Origin: Sipunculus nudus
Lineage: Eukaryota; Annelida; Sipuncula; Golfingiida; Sipunculidae
Reading direction: 5' to 3'
Assembly: GCA_026874595.1 (NCBI GenBank)
Contig: CM049314.1
Coordinates: 76,890,300-76,954,299 of the forward strand
Length of the DNA stretch: 64,000 nucleotides
Part shown: in pieces, positions 50,912 through 62,550 of the stretch
Layout: the number at the start of each line of letters is the position of its first letter
Position numbering within the stretch: position 1 is the stretch's first letter
Program-made: the position numbers and the translations under genes
The notes under the pieces: model-generated
Databases searched by the model: none
Seen by the model: the letters and a program-made list of their open reading frames with translations, nothing else
Told to the model about the DNA's origin: nothing

Positions 50912-53439
50912 CGCAACCACGCTTAAACCATAGTATCTCTGGCGATACAATTAATATTGATTGGATTATAGTGAAATTTAAAAATACAACAAATCTGATC
51001 CCCCCCAAGAAAAGAAAGAAAAAAAAAACAAAAATGAATATAAGCTACTATAACTCGCTTGTAATTTTGCAAGATACCACCAGGATCATTCGGATGTTTC
51101 ACAAGAACCATCTTGGTGAACAGATGCTATTTGTTCCTTGGTAATGGCCTGCAGGAAGTATAGTGTAGAACAAAGGCAGATTGTTATGGCTGCTAAGCTC
51201 AATATCAAGTTAATATTTACTATAAAATTACTATTTTTATCCCATATGAAATTTACTGTACATTGTCCTGAAATTAACTTGCACATGTTCTCTTGTAAAT
51301 TAAAGGAAACTTCAAACTAGTGGCCCATGAGCAATGGCATTCAGCTGAATTCTACAAAAAATACAGTTTGTGTTTTCTTTTCTTGTTGTTAAAAACTGGA
51401 ATGCTGTCAGGCTGGAATGCTGTGAACATTATCAGCTTGATAATGATGGCAGCCATTGGCCAACGGGATTACACTATGACTGGAAAGCTTAAAATCTCAG
51501 TACTTTCTACACTTTTATGACCAAAACGTTGGGAAAGAATAAAGATTATGTTAATTGCTAGATTTAATTAATTTCTTCATACTGGCCTATACATTACACT
51601 TACATCAGCCAATCACATCAGCTGACAGGGCCCAGTCTCTGGTCTGGTTGCAATAATAATGCCAAAAACATGTCGTCAACATTGTAATACACAGGTTTGT
51701 CATCGATGGAGACAAATAAACAATACAAACACAAAGAAGATGATGAAACTTTCAATGAACAAGACAATACTGGTTAACAGTACAATGTAAAGAAACGCAA
51801 TACAATAACCTTGGGGGAAAATGAAGTTGTTGAATGCAGGTGACTGTCTGTACAAAACTGACAGCTATAACAATTAGATTACCATGAAGTTTTTAAATAA
51901 CATAAACACATAATACTTTGATCTAATCATCACAGAAATATTGATCATATGGTCTGTGAAGTCAGACTCATATGCAACTTTAAAATAAATTTATTCAGGT
52001 CTCTACTTCTGAATAATTGAAGGTTCAGACATTTTTCGGCTGCTATATAAGCACTTTTGATTCAATATTATTACCTTCTATTAAGAAAATAGTTGCCTGT
52101 TGCTGGGCATCTATGAATATGTATCCTAAACCTGTCATCAATAGCTTGGCTATTTAGACGGTCAGATATAAAAGATACTTTTACACTAAAGCAGATGACA
52201 TTTATTATATAATTATTTATGTCACAGATTCATGCTGTTCAACAGTCGAAGTCTTAAATTTATGATAATATTTTGCAGGAGTTTGTTAGGACCATCTATA
52301 CGGCCACTTTTGAAATTCGTTAACCATCTGCAGATCTATACAACATGGCTTATACAGTATTTATGAAAAAAATTATTCATTATCGATTTTCTTTTTTCAT
52401 CATTTGACATGGCTGATTTGGTTTGTATATTCTTCACTCTGAATTGAATTTTGTTGTGATCTATATCAGTAAGTTTTTGGTAGCCAAAAGAGAATTCTGT
52501 CCTCTGTTGTCGAATTTAAATTATGAATTGTATCCGATCTGTTAACTGTCGTCTGTGGCTCATTGGCACATCAGATAAAGATTAATACGAATATAAGATT
52601 CTATCAGAACATGCTTACTAATACATTCCAATATTTAAAAGAACTCTTTGGTCATTTAGCATATCTTTGACCACATTTTTAATTTGATATATGAGAAGAT
52701 GACCAAAGTAAAGGATCAGATGTAATTTGTGTAATAAACTTACTTCTTACAGTTCACAATGTTGACTCGTTTAAAATTAACTATTGAATCATTTAACAAA
52801 TATCAAATAATAACTCATAGCCCATGTTGTTCATTATGCCTCCCTGGACTGATATGGCCCTAGTTGCACATTTTTGAAAAAAAAATTAAACTGAATGATT
52901 TATAATGAGATAAGATCATTTTTATCATTTTTAATTATCTCTTTTTGGTACATGTCATATTTCTTAACCCCACCCCCACGCAAGTTTTACTACAACTGTG
53001 TCTGACATTATAGAGAGACAAACAAAATAAACATAGTAATAATTATTTTAATTAGTGTTTTACAGCCATCCATACACTTTACAACATCCATACACTATAC
53101 ATAATATGCGTCAATTTTCTGCCATCAGAGTGATCAGATTTTAAATATTAACCCAGTTTGGAGAGCTAATTCACGGAACAGTCTCAGCTTATTACCAGTA
53201 AATTTTATTAAAAGACTAACAGTACATTGGCAAAGCATAGGACTATTCAGGATATTTGTAAATTTGATATATAATGTTAAGAAAAGAAAACACATATTAG
53301 TACCCCACCCTGCAAATATGGTTACTTCTTGTTCCTCTGCCACGAGTTCTTACCTATCAGGGTACATGTTAATTCACATTGCCACTGTCGTTGTCAAATG
53401 CTGATTTCAAGACAACAGGTATAGATGACAAGATTAGTC

Positions 53440-54552
53440 CACATTTTTTGCTTTGTATATGCTGTCATCCTTTGTATCTATAAGATGCATGTAATACACA
53501 ATTATACACACATATATACACCAACATTACAAACTTATTATATGTGTCAGGAAGAACCATATTTCTCTTGCTAAGCAATTCAATCGATATTCCTTGCACA
53601 GTTTGCCCCTAAGAACAGGAACAGAGACAGAAACATGTTATATTTAGGGCAACACAATGTGAAAATTTACAATGGTTTGATAGTTTCTATTTTGGTTGGC
53701 ATTATATGAAATATATTAATTGATAGATACTAATGTAAAAAAAAGATAAAAGTCAAAATATATTGGATTTACTAGTACCGGTATACAATATTTTAATACA
53801 TTTTCTTTTTAATATTAATAATATAAACTATAACACACAAAAATATAAATAAATTTTATATATTTTCCCACCACAACTTGTACAAGTGGTTCATGGTAAG
53901 CACACACATGCACACACGTATTTATAATAGTAGAATTAGCGATTCATATTAAACATGAAATATAATTTGCATGTTATAAACATGATTTAGTCAATAAACA
54001 GTTTACCGTATTTTTTATATGTTTCTTTCTAAAATTTTATGCAATTAAGTGAAACTATACAAAAATACTAGTAAAATATGGTATCATACAAATGATATAT
54101 TATTTATGGGAAAAGTCTATTAGGCATGTCCTGTTCTCAGGCTGAAATCTTGATCCATCATTTGGGATAAAATCATCAACAGTGCATATAAATTAAGAGT
54201 ATTTAATATCTATTGTATAATTTGACACATATGCAGTGATTTGGTATCTGCAATAAACCTGACGGTACTTTGCAAACCCTCCATATGAAACATAATAATA
54301 AATGATCATAAATACACGTATTATCGCCCAACTGCCGCTTCCAGCGTCCGCTAGATTTCATTATTCTAACGTAATTTTAAAATAACTCAGGTAAGATAAC
54401 GTGATTTTCAATGAATAGCATACTGGAAGGTTTTATTCGAGTATCAATTTTCTTGCTATACTTCTCATTTTACCGGCGCCACATGATTGCAGACGCTGAC
54501 CTGATGATCCTGAGGGACAGGTTCCCTGACCACGGCTGGACACATGTAGTGG
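53440..54552. repeat. Inverted repeat, right arm (~1.1 kb)
   Basis: This is the partner of 43345-44340 in opposite orientation. Similarity is strongest over 53560-53720, 53860-53900 and 54240-54500, and fades inward of about 53440. It ends outward at the ATG-containing segment at 54483-54552. Confidence 0.85.
54483..54552 (+). CDS. Possible first coding exon, outward-facing (right)
   Basis: ATG at 54483 in good context (GGCGCCACATGA) begins MIADADLMILRDRFPDHGWT. It meets a strong donor (GG|GTGAGA) after 70 bases, leaving phase 1. The first 33 bases nearly match the left-arm start, after which the two diverge. The in-frame sequence upstream is open for at least 24 codons, so an earlier ATG (near 54412) cannot be excluded. 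There is no downstream exon in view and the family is unknown. Confidence 0.35.
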
Positions 54553-54630
54553 GTGAGACTATGACGTCATTACCGTGACGTCACTTCTGTGGTTTCTATA
54601 AAAGTGCAAATACACAGAGGGGAAGGGAAT

Positions 54631-54759
54631 CTTGCGTAGCCAAGTGGTAAGGCCACCGACCGAAAATCGTAAGATCATTGGTTTGATTCCCACCGTCAGT
54701 GAACCGACTTTTCTGTGTAAACCATTCCCATTTACACACAATGAACCGGCATGGCTATT
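54631..54759 (+). mobile_element. tRNA-derived SINE with intact A and B boxes
   Basis: TAGCCAAGTGG (54637-54647) matches a pol III A box. GGTTTGATTCC (54680-54690) matches a B box with one change. Their spacing of 43 bp is tRNA-like. The body contains an eight-base inverted repeat, TGTGTAAA and TTTACACA, forming a hairpin. A long TA tract follows directly as a tail. Its head differs from the array SINE, so it is a second family. Confidence 0.65.
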
Positions 54760-54760
54760 C

Positions 54761-54827
<67 letters not shown>
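54760..54827. repeat. (TA)n microsatellite, interrupted by G
   Basis: About 68 bp of TA repeat with two TG interruptions, at the tail of the SINE. Reading frames crossing it on either strand are artefacts. Confidence 0.97.
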
Positions 54828-54889
54828 AAAAACGGGGCACACATCTATCTCACTCAGGCGCAAGAAAAAGAGTGAGGTTTTCACTTTGC

Positions 54890-55620
54890 AAAAGGACAGC
54901 TTACTTTTACCGTAAAGATATTAATGGGTCAGTCCACACATAGTCAAAAGGGGAAGTAGGTAGGTGTTATGTCTTACAACAAAATTCCTAAGCGTAGTGA
55001 ATGTGTAAACCCTAACTATTAATGGTCGGTTTGACTGGTTAATGACCTGCCTGATTGGCAAACCAACTACTAATGAAGAGTGGGATAAGATGTAAAGTGT
55101 AATAAAAAAAAAAAAAAATCAAGCCACAAGGATACTGTAAAACACAGGTGACGGATCTTGCCCGTTCAAAATATGTTATATTCAAAAAAAAAAAAAAAAG
55201 AAACCAAGCACCTTTAAATGGTTACATTGTTATTATACTTGTTGGCAAACATCCTTTTAATGGCTTGGTTAACCATTATGAAGAAGATTGATATCTTTCG
55301 AGTTCCCCAGTATGACTTAAGAAAGTGAGAATGCTTTTAAGAAAATTGAAAATGAGTCTGCTACAGGCAACGATGGCTGTAGGACAGAAGTGTACCCAAT
55401 TTACTTTTCAAAATTGGCTTCTAAAGTGTCTGGAATAAAAAAATGAAGTCGGTAAATGGGAATACTACATGCAATTGTTTTGATGCTTATAGTTTGAAAT
55501 TGTGTTAAGGACACACTTATAACAAGTTCCTAACAGCATTAACTGATTTCTGTTACCGAGTAATGGTTACGAATACGGCCTTGAATGGAATCCTTTTGGA
55601 AAAAACTTATTAAAATAGTC
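54890..55620. repeat. Fragments of the 9-kb array family, right of the interruption
   Basis: 54895-55160 matches 34290-34520 (GGGGAAGTAGGTAG, CTTACAACA, ACACAGGTSACGGATCTTGC). 55190-55620 matches 42100-42560 (CTTAAGAAAGTGAGAATGCT, GAGTCTGCTACAGGCAAC). The orientation is the same as in the main array. Confidence 0.75.
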
Positions 55621-57771
55621 GAATATATGCGGACGACATATCGCCATCCCTCCACTAATAAATGATATATCGTGTAAAACACAACAGTTTTTGCACAATG
55701 ACCTACCAAAAATAAAATATTTGAGTTTATCATATTTAAAATACATATTCATTTGTATACATGTTCATTGTTTCATTGATAAATAAAAGCTGAAAATAAT
55801 ACACATTCCATATATTTTGTATACAATCACATCAGATAAAATATATACAATGTATACAATTTACACAAATCACATATCCTCAATATTCAATATGCTTTTA
55901 TGACGTAAATTGCACACAAAATAAATACATATATTCGAGTGGTCCTCACAGAATTATTTCTCTTGCTTATGACTTTGCCTTTTAATATTAAAAAAATGAC
56001 AACAGTTTATTTTTTAAACTTTGCTTAATTTTTCCCATTTTTCAAAATGCGCACTAATCTTACCTTTCTGTTTTGCTATCAAATGCCCATTCATTCTTTA
56101 TAACTTTTCACAGCCGAAAGTCTTTATATATTGTAAATGTTCAACGTACGGATGTCCACTGCCGTGTTTGGGTACATCAAGCCAACATTGAGAGTTTTGG
56201 TGAATGAAACTCTCACAAAGTGCTAGTCGTTGCTAACCTATGTCGCGCCTGTTGTGGAAAAGTTCTCCTCAAAGATGTTATTAAAAGATTGATTACAAGT
56301 ATCTCCTCCGCTTAAGGAGATACCGATATATACCACACAAAAAACGCATCGTACAGGAGAAAAATAAAATATTACATACATATTGAAGGTAACGACCTGT
56401 GATTGTTGATTCTTTTTTGTAGAGTATGCCGATACTATTCGCAATATATTTACCTTCAGGCACATCAGGTATGCCAAAAAATATCGAATCGTGTCAACTA
56501 ATCTGGCCTGTAATCAATATGTTGACCTAGTGCTCATACAAGTTAATAAATAATATCAAGAGGAAAGAGAGGGTTCCGGATTTGGAGAGCCTAAAGGAGA
56601 TTGTGCCGGAAGCGGATAGACAGAGACAGACAAGAGCCCCACGGGCAAAAAGGAGAAATATCTATAAGACTTCGGAGATTCACTCTGAACGACAATTTTG
56701 TGACTTATCGATTCTTTCTAACACCATGCATGTAAAACCTTAAATGCAGAAGGATAAATGATTAAATATGAATTTATTGTCGTATTGCTACATTTATCGA
56801 CATTAAATAGACAGTGTTATATAATGAACAGGCGCGCTCCAATCCGTTTATGATGTAAAGAACAACAGGGGTTCAAGCAGTGACTGACATTATAACATTA
56901 ACCCTGCCTGTGTAACAATATCAAAAGGAAATAATAATTAGGATAAAAGATTGACTTGTAATAAAAATCTAACATAGGATATTTAAATGTTTCTCTCCGG
57001 CGTCATATATAGCTCAGGAGGAGTAATAGGTGTTTGTGTGAAACAAATGTAACCAAACACTATTACAATGTGACGCGAATCATTTTAATCATAAATTTAA
57101 TCAATGATTGATTCTTCCTTAAAACGAAAGGAAAGGTTATCAAGGTGGTCCGTTATTTCGGTTGAAAAGCATTCCATTACAGAAAGTGTCATTCCAAAAA
57201 TTATTTGAAAAATTGATACGAAGATTCCCTTTTCTTAATAAATTCAAACGTGAACAGATTTGTAATAAATAATTGAAGATTAATGGAATGCACAGATACT
57301 ACACATTATAAGCAAAACGAAGGAACATGAGTTATTTTTAGGAAGGCTGTCATAAAGACAAAGAAGACTAAGTCGGGGTTGAGCTCTCCGGTTTTCTTGA
57401 GCAAGATAGTAGACCTTGGTGCTCCTGACCAACTTAAAGTTTAATAGTAAAGGGTCCAACCTCATAAAGCCCCCAACAGTACGGCGAGAAGGCATACAGG
57501 GGTTGATGAGTTTATTTATATATTCATATTCGTGTAAACATTTTTTATGTGTGGGCCTATCTACGTCTCTCAGAGTGCAAACCCATCGATTTTAATTTTT
57601 GTTCTTTCTTCTGGCATTTTCTGTTTGCGCCAGGTTTCCAATATGGCTGAGTTTTAAAGCTGAAATTGCTGAGACAATAACAGGCACACATATTTTACGT
57701 GTTCATCTTACCTTGATCTTATTTACAAGATCGTATACTCCACAGCCGATTCTCTATTATTGCTCATGCAG
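55621..57771. other. Mostly single-copy stretch with one short array fragment
   Basis: 55640-56100 is AT-rich with nothing recognisable. About 56110-56200 matches the AAAGTCTTTAT, ACGGATGTCC, GCCAACATT block of the array. About 56200-57770 shows no repeat match or convincing coding segment. Confidence 0.5.
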
Positions 57772-57890
57772 TTCGGGCTCGGATGGGGTCGCCAAGGGTG
57801 GCTTCCAATGAAATTTCCGAAAATTGCTGAAGTAAAAGTAGAAAAGATAGAGGATGGACTGAAATATGTTTGGTCTACGTTTTGTGAGCA
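57772..57890 (+). pseudogene. Exon-like segment related to 42974-43149
   Basis: It follows a possible acceptor (CTCATGCAG, G at 57771). The frame contains IAEVKVEKIEDG and KYVWSTFCEQ, and over about 71 bases it aligns without gaps to the exon-like segment at about 43057-43127 (roughly 77 percent by eye). Most differences change the residue, so selection is not evident. Beyond about 57896 the same frame runs on into array-family sequence (TTAATCTTGCT), so the 132-codon frame to 58158 is not a real protein as it stands. Confidence 0.35.
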
Positions 57891-57896
57891 AACGTT

Positions 57897-58395
57897 GTAT
57901 TTTTACTGCCTGTGTCTTTTTTACTTAATCTTGCTTCTGGAGACTTTTATTGTTTTCTACTGCTATGGTGATATAAAACTAATGAAATCAAATTTGAACC
58001 TTAGTTCCTCTCTTTCTTTATTCTCTTTGGCGCTATTGTTGTTACCGTATTTGAATCATTCTGAATGTAAGCATTATATATACTCACTGGGTGCTGTAAC
58101 GTTCTATCTGAATTTATTGAAGTCGCAAAGCACAGCGTGGCTTCATAATGTATTATAGTTGTTAGCCTTAGATTAGAAGAGAGTCTTAAACAACAAAAGC
58201 AGATCAGCCGGGTTCTTCTATACATGTCAATGCTTTTTATATACTATTGGCATGAACTGGCTGTCACTCGAAGAAAGCTCAGAAAGCTCATATATATCGA
58301 ACAGAATGTCCCTGGTCCAAAGAGCAATAGCTTCAGCGGGATGAGGACGAGATCCCCTTTTAAAGGGATCGGGAACTCAGTAGATATTAAGTTAA
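57897..58395. repeat. Array-family fragment
   Basis: It matches 23260-23700: CTTAATCTTGCTTCTGGAGA, then the GGCTGTCACTCGAAGAAAGC block at 58259, and GGGAACTCAGTAGAT near 58370. This is the last clear member of the family in the window. Confidence 0.75.
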
Positions 58396-59841
58396 ATGAA
58401 TGATTGGTGGTCATAGATTAAGTTGAAAATCAGTTAAAATAACAGCCTTAAGCATATTATTTTTACTTTTTGTAGCCAAATACAACAAAAAGGTGTTGAT
58501 ACAGTTTGTAACTTTAGTTGTGTGATTATTCATATTAAAAAGGCATTGGCAGTTTACTGAAGTAACTGAAGTGGGGCTCATCTCATTAACATAAAAACGG
58601 AGAAAAAGCATCTATTTCCTGTGGCCCAGTACACTGGAATAGTTTGCGAGATTTTGTTAATAAATCCTTGACGGTTGCTAAATTAAAAGTGCACTGAAGA
58701 CCAACAATTTCGGGCAAGCGTACAATGATTTACTAATTAAATGATAGAAAAAATGTAATGTCTGAGTATTTATTAACTGCTTTGTCAATCTTGTACACGA
58801 TGTATATGATTGTCTTTTATATATTGTATTGTTTAACGATTCTTTTCAGTCGGATATATTTTGCTTGATAAGAATAAATTATTATCATTATTATCACCAG
58901 TAGCATTAGTATACCCTAATGCTTACAAAAACTTATAGTATATTAAAATGTTGACAGGAACTATGAAATGTCTCTTTGCTGAAATGGTGAAGGGCTTATA
59001 GCATCCCGTTCATCATCAGACTGCGCCGGTCCGACAAAAGGGGGAACGTATAAGACGTCAAATTAATGGTCAGGAACACATTATGGCCTGTCATTTTGTC
59101 TTATCGTCTTTATAAACTTTTCTACTTAGTAAAAAAATATGCCGTATCTATTTTCATATTAGATAATTAAATACAATGCATTATGGAAGTACACATTTGC
59201 CCATTCTGTTTTATGTGTTAGTAAAATTTTCCATTTTGTTGATGGCACTGTCGAACCTAAAAGGATGAGGAATCAAATTATTTTGATTTCGGAAATAATT
59301 ACGAACAGGAAAGAAGACGCTACACATCTATGCAAAAGAAAGGATGTTTTTTTTCTTGTTAACATCATAAAAAATACGCTTGGCTGTGGTAGACACTGAG
59401 TAGCAAAACAACTCCTTGTGGAAGTCTTCAGACAAGCTCCTGATGCGCCGTACCCGGAGTCCGTGCCTGTCATTACCAATTAATGTTACGTTATTTGTTA
59501 CATGATCACCTTCAGGTGATAAACTGAGCTTCAGCCAGTAGACGCGAAAGCTGCTTCCATTGTATGCTCAGAGTGAAAGGACTGGGGAGAAACAGGAGTA
59601 TTATTAGGATTTTTATGACAGATGCATTTCCCCGCACACGAAGATATAAAACTTAAGAGGAAGAGGGTCAAATTGAACTTGACCTTTATTTTTATAGTAG
59701 ATTATGTCCCAAATAAGCGTCAAGCAAAGGTGTCTATAAGATTGGGGTATATTAAAGACAAATAATTGAGATAACAGCATCCGTTTCGTCTGTTTTATCC
59801 TAAGCTTAACCTAGCTATGTACTTTTGAACGGTTCCATTTG
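58396..59841. other. Mostly single-copy AT-rich DNA
   Basis: No gene, RNA or repeat is recognised, except a weak minus-strand match near 59330-59380 to the AKCILYGVNKK-encoding array segment. Confidence 0.45.
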
Positions 59842-60081
59842 CAGTCTGGGACCTCGTGACCTCGTGGTAAACTCTCTTCCTCTCATTTTTGTATATCCCA
59901 GTGTCACTCAGGTTCGGTGTCTACCGCACCTGCGAGTCCTGGATGTAATCATTCCTATTGCTGGATTATAACACCGAGGAACCCTCTAGGCCTACAGAGC
60001 GCCGATAGGGGCCGACCGCTCCTCCCCTGAAATTGCCGAGTTTTAGGTCCTTTGCTCTACGCTAAGACCACAGAAGCCGGG
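59842..60081 (-). mobile_element. Independent copy of the array SINE family, A box retained
   Basis: The body shares TCCTGGATGTAAT and TATTGCTGGATTATA with the array copies. On the minus strand the head reads TGGTCTTAGCGTAGAGC, a reasonable A box that the array copies have lost. The B-box part is degraded. Outside array context, this shows the element is mobile and not merely an array block. Confidence 0.65.
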
Positions 60082-62208
60082 TTGATATATAATATAATTG
60101 ACAATCGGTCCATCTGAGTTCATCCAGATTGCTTGCAAAACTCAAACGAAACAGAAGGATCTCGAGAATGTTTTAAAGAATTATTCTAAAATTTTGTGTG
60201 ATTTTAGATTCACAATACTCACTCTTTGTAATTGACAGTGATTTTTGGTCTCCTTTCACCAAACACAACGATGTCCATTCGGGAAGGCTTTTGATACCTA
60301 CTTAATATTTATCTTTGCACAGAATGTGTAAACCCCTTAGGTGTTTGTTGTTGAAACTTTAACATTTATTGTTAATATATACTAGCTCCTCCCGTGGAAA
60401 ATCCACGGCTCTATCTGATGCATATTTTTTTGCAATGAGCCGATAAGAACTAAAAGACGCATATTTTAATCCCAAGGTTTTGCAGGAACTTTTGTCATGT
60501 GTTTCACTTATATGATATAAAGATTACTTCTGCCAGAATTCTCCAGGAACACCCTCCCCCAAAATATCCACATAGAAAGAAAAATTATTCTATTTCAGAA
60601 ATCACACAAAAAAATTAATTTTGGAGAGAGACGTGAGGCATATACAGGGTGTACGAATTTTTAAGTGAGAAGTTTTTTTTTCCGATAAACAACATAGGTC
60701 TGACAGCTTCATTCCTTGGGAAATATCGTAGATATAATGATTGTATAAAGAAGGATTCTACCGTGAAATTATATGAAAGATGCTTTGTATTAGTTGAAGC
60801 TCAGGCGACATCGTGAAACAAGATGTTTATTCAGTGTAGTCAGTTGAGGGTAAAGTCTAAGGCATGCGTTATTTGTATACACATGCATATGTCGTTGAAG
60901 TTTATGTACTCGAAACGTTTAGCTGCCAATGTGAAAAAGATAGGCCCAGAAAAATATATTCCAACAATATTAAATTTTTGGTTTAAGTACTATTAATTGT
61001 CATTGAATAAGATGGTCTGACAACTCTCCCAGATAAAAAGAAAGCAGGTTTATATATTTCGATGAAAGCATTTAGCAAAGAAACTACTTCAGCCTTGGTT
61101 CGTTGCATTTTCTTTCAGCAAATTAACGCAAAATGTAATATACAGATTTTGCTGAAACATTTGCTGATATGGGGGATCAATTGGGATTATAGTGGACCCG
61201 CGTGACCGCGTACTTCACGGAAATGCCTTTTGGGCAGGACATGCGCTCTGGCCACGGTCTTTACAGATCAGTGAAAATCCCCGAGGCGCCCCCTGAAAAA
61301 GCGTTACCGGAGTGGAGGACCTAGCACCGCAAAAGAAATAGGGACACCTAATGGGGAAATGTTAAAATTATTAATTATTCAGCTCAACAGGGCATAATCC
61401 CGCAAAATAAAACAAACTTGTCCTATAGGAGCACACCACCGATGTGTCTGCCGAATTTGGAGAGTCAAGTCAGAATGGAAGCAGGTAAACTGTGGTCTAG
61501 AAAAAACCCAACTCCGTATTAATTATATAGAATAGATGGGCCAGATGACATAGATGTTCAGATTTGATTCTCCTGCTGCTATATTATGGCGTGATATATT
61601 ATAACCTGATACCAGACAATATCAGTTAAACTTTAACCACTTCACAAATTTCGCCTACCGATTAATATATATGTCAATTTCTTTATATTCCTCTAGAATC
61701 AAAATAATAAAAAAAATCACTACATGTGTGCACTTAATGTGTGTATGCGTGTGAGTAAAAGGTTTCAAAACTGTTTATTAACCACTTGAGTCACGTGAAA
61801 ATATGTATACTCTTTGTCTGGCAAACATTGTATTAATAATACGTTGTGTTCTTTAAAGTGACTATAATGCAGACATAAAACCCCTTGCCCCTATTTTGCA
61901 ATTGTGCAACATATACAAGATTACTGCTGTTGTATGCTCTGCGACCAGCTGACCATGCGTTCATAAATGAGGCCGTCATGTGTGATGGTGAACTTTGGGG
62001 AACCCCTTCATTGCTGCACCACTGCTTGAGCAGTCGTGATGTACTATGCAAAGGTCGATTTTGACATTGTCTGACGTCAGACTGCATACAACAGTCCCCT
62101 ACGAACTTTCTTTTCATTGCCGACACTATGCAGTACAAGAACAGAGCTTGTTTCACGTAATCTCGTATTTTAAAATGGTCTGATGCGAAAGCAAAGATAC
62201 ACTATAAA
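60082..62208. other. Single-copy DNA without identified genes
   Basis: Two small things are visible. One is a perfect short hairpin CCGTGGAAAATCCACGG at about 60393-60409. The other is a GC-rich patch at about 61190-61330, open for about 33 codons on the plus strand. A 107-codon minus frame (62156-61833) has no recognisable motif and was not called. Confidence 0.4.
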
Positions 62209-62550
62209 ATGAAGAAAATATACGAGTTTATGTATATATGTGCATCTATAATAACACAAAGTTTACCTGATATCCAACTTTATATTTCTGTGATATCAAT
62301 ACACAACGCAGGGAACGTACCTCCCTGGTATAAAACAGTGTCGGAATGTCAGAGCGGCATACTGTCTTTTACCGTGAACCGGACTATAAATCTCAATGAA
62401 TATAAATATTGCCCTTTGCATAACAACCTACAGGTACAATTCATAAAAATCAGGCCACCCGCTGGATTTATAAGCACACCTACCAGTGACAAAACATATG
62501 TGAATAAGTGGGAAATACCACTACAAATTTTTGTTGAATTTCTGACCTGA
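62209..62550 (+). CDS. Candidate small protein or exon, unknown
   Basis: A 113-codon frame starts at an ATG in AAAATGA context. The first 20 residues have two lysines and then a hydrophobic stretch, loosely like a signal peptide (MKKIYEFMYICASIITQSLP). The rest is mixed and globular-looking (for example NAGNVPPWYKTVSECQ and a final WEIPLQIFVEFLT). A possible donor (CTACAG|GTACAA) lies near 62432, so only the first part may be coding. Overlapping frames exist on the other strand. No homologue is recognised, and it could be chance. Confidence 0.25.
   Translation: MKKIYEFMYICASIITQSLPDIQLYISVISIHNAGNVPPWYKTVSECQSGILSFTVNRTINLNEYKYCPLHNNLQVQFIKIRPPAGFISTPTSDKTYVNKWEIPLQIFVEFLT

Larger units (their letters stand above)
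44341..53439. other. Interior between the inverted arms (~9.1 kb)
   Basis: It shows no similarity to the 9-kb array. It is AT-rich with scattered microsatellites, one decayed coding-like stretch (45916-46357) and a repeat cluster (49458-50911). The stretches 44341-45900, 46360-49450 and 50950-53439 otherwise hold nothing I can identify beyond low-complexity tracts. No transposase, integrase or polymerase motif was found, so there is no direct support for an autonomous mobile element. Confidence 0.6.

Noticed and set aside
43345-54552. Maverick/Polinton-type giant transposon
   Set aside because: The arms and overall length would fit, but no integrase, polymerase or capsid-type frame is present and the arms end in exon-like sequence, so the label is not supported.
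54559-54943. Frames of 93 and 103 residues on opposite strands
   Set aside because: Both pass through the TA microsatellite and the SINE.
57760-58158. 132-codon plus-strand frame, the longest in the window
   Set aside because: Most of it is array-family sequence that is not open in other copies. Only its first third resembles coding sequence, listed separately.
60393-60409. Perfect hairpin CCGTGGAAAATCCACGG as a terminator or regulatory site
   Set aside because: It is an isolated short palindrome in AT-rich DNA with no gene context; chance is sufficient.
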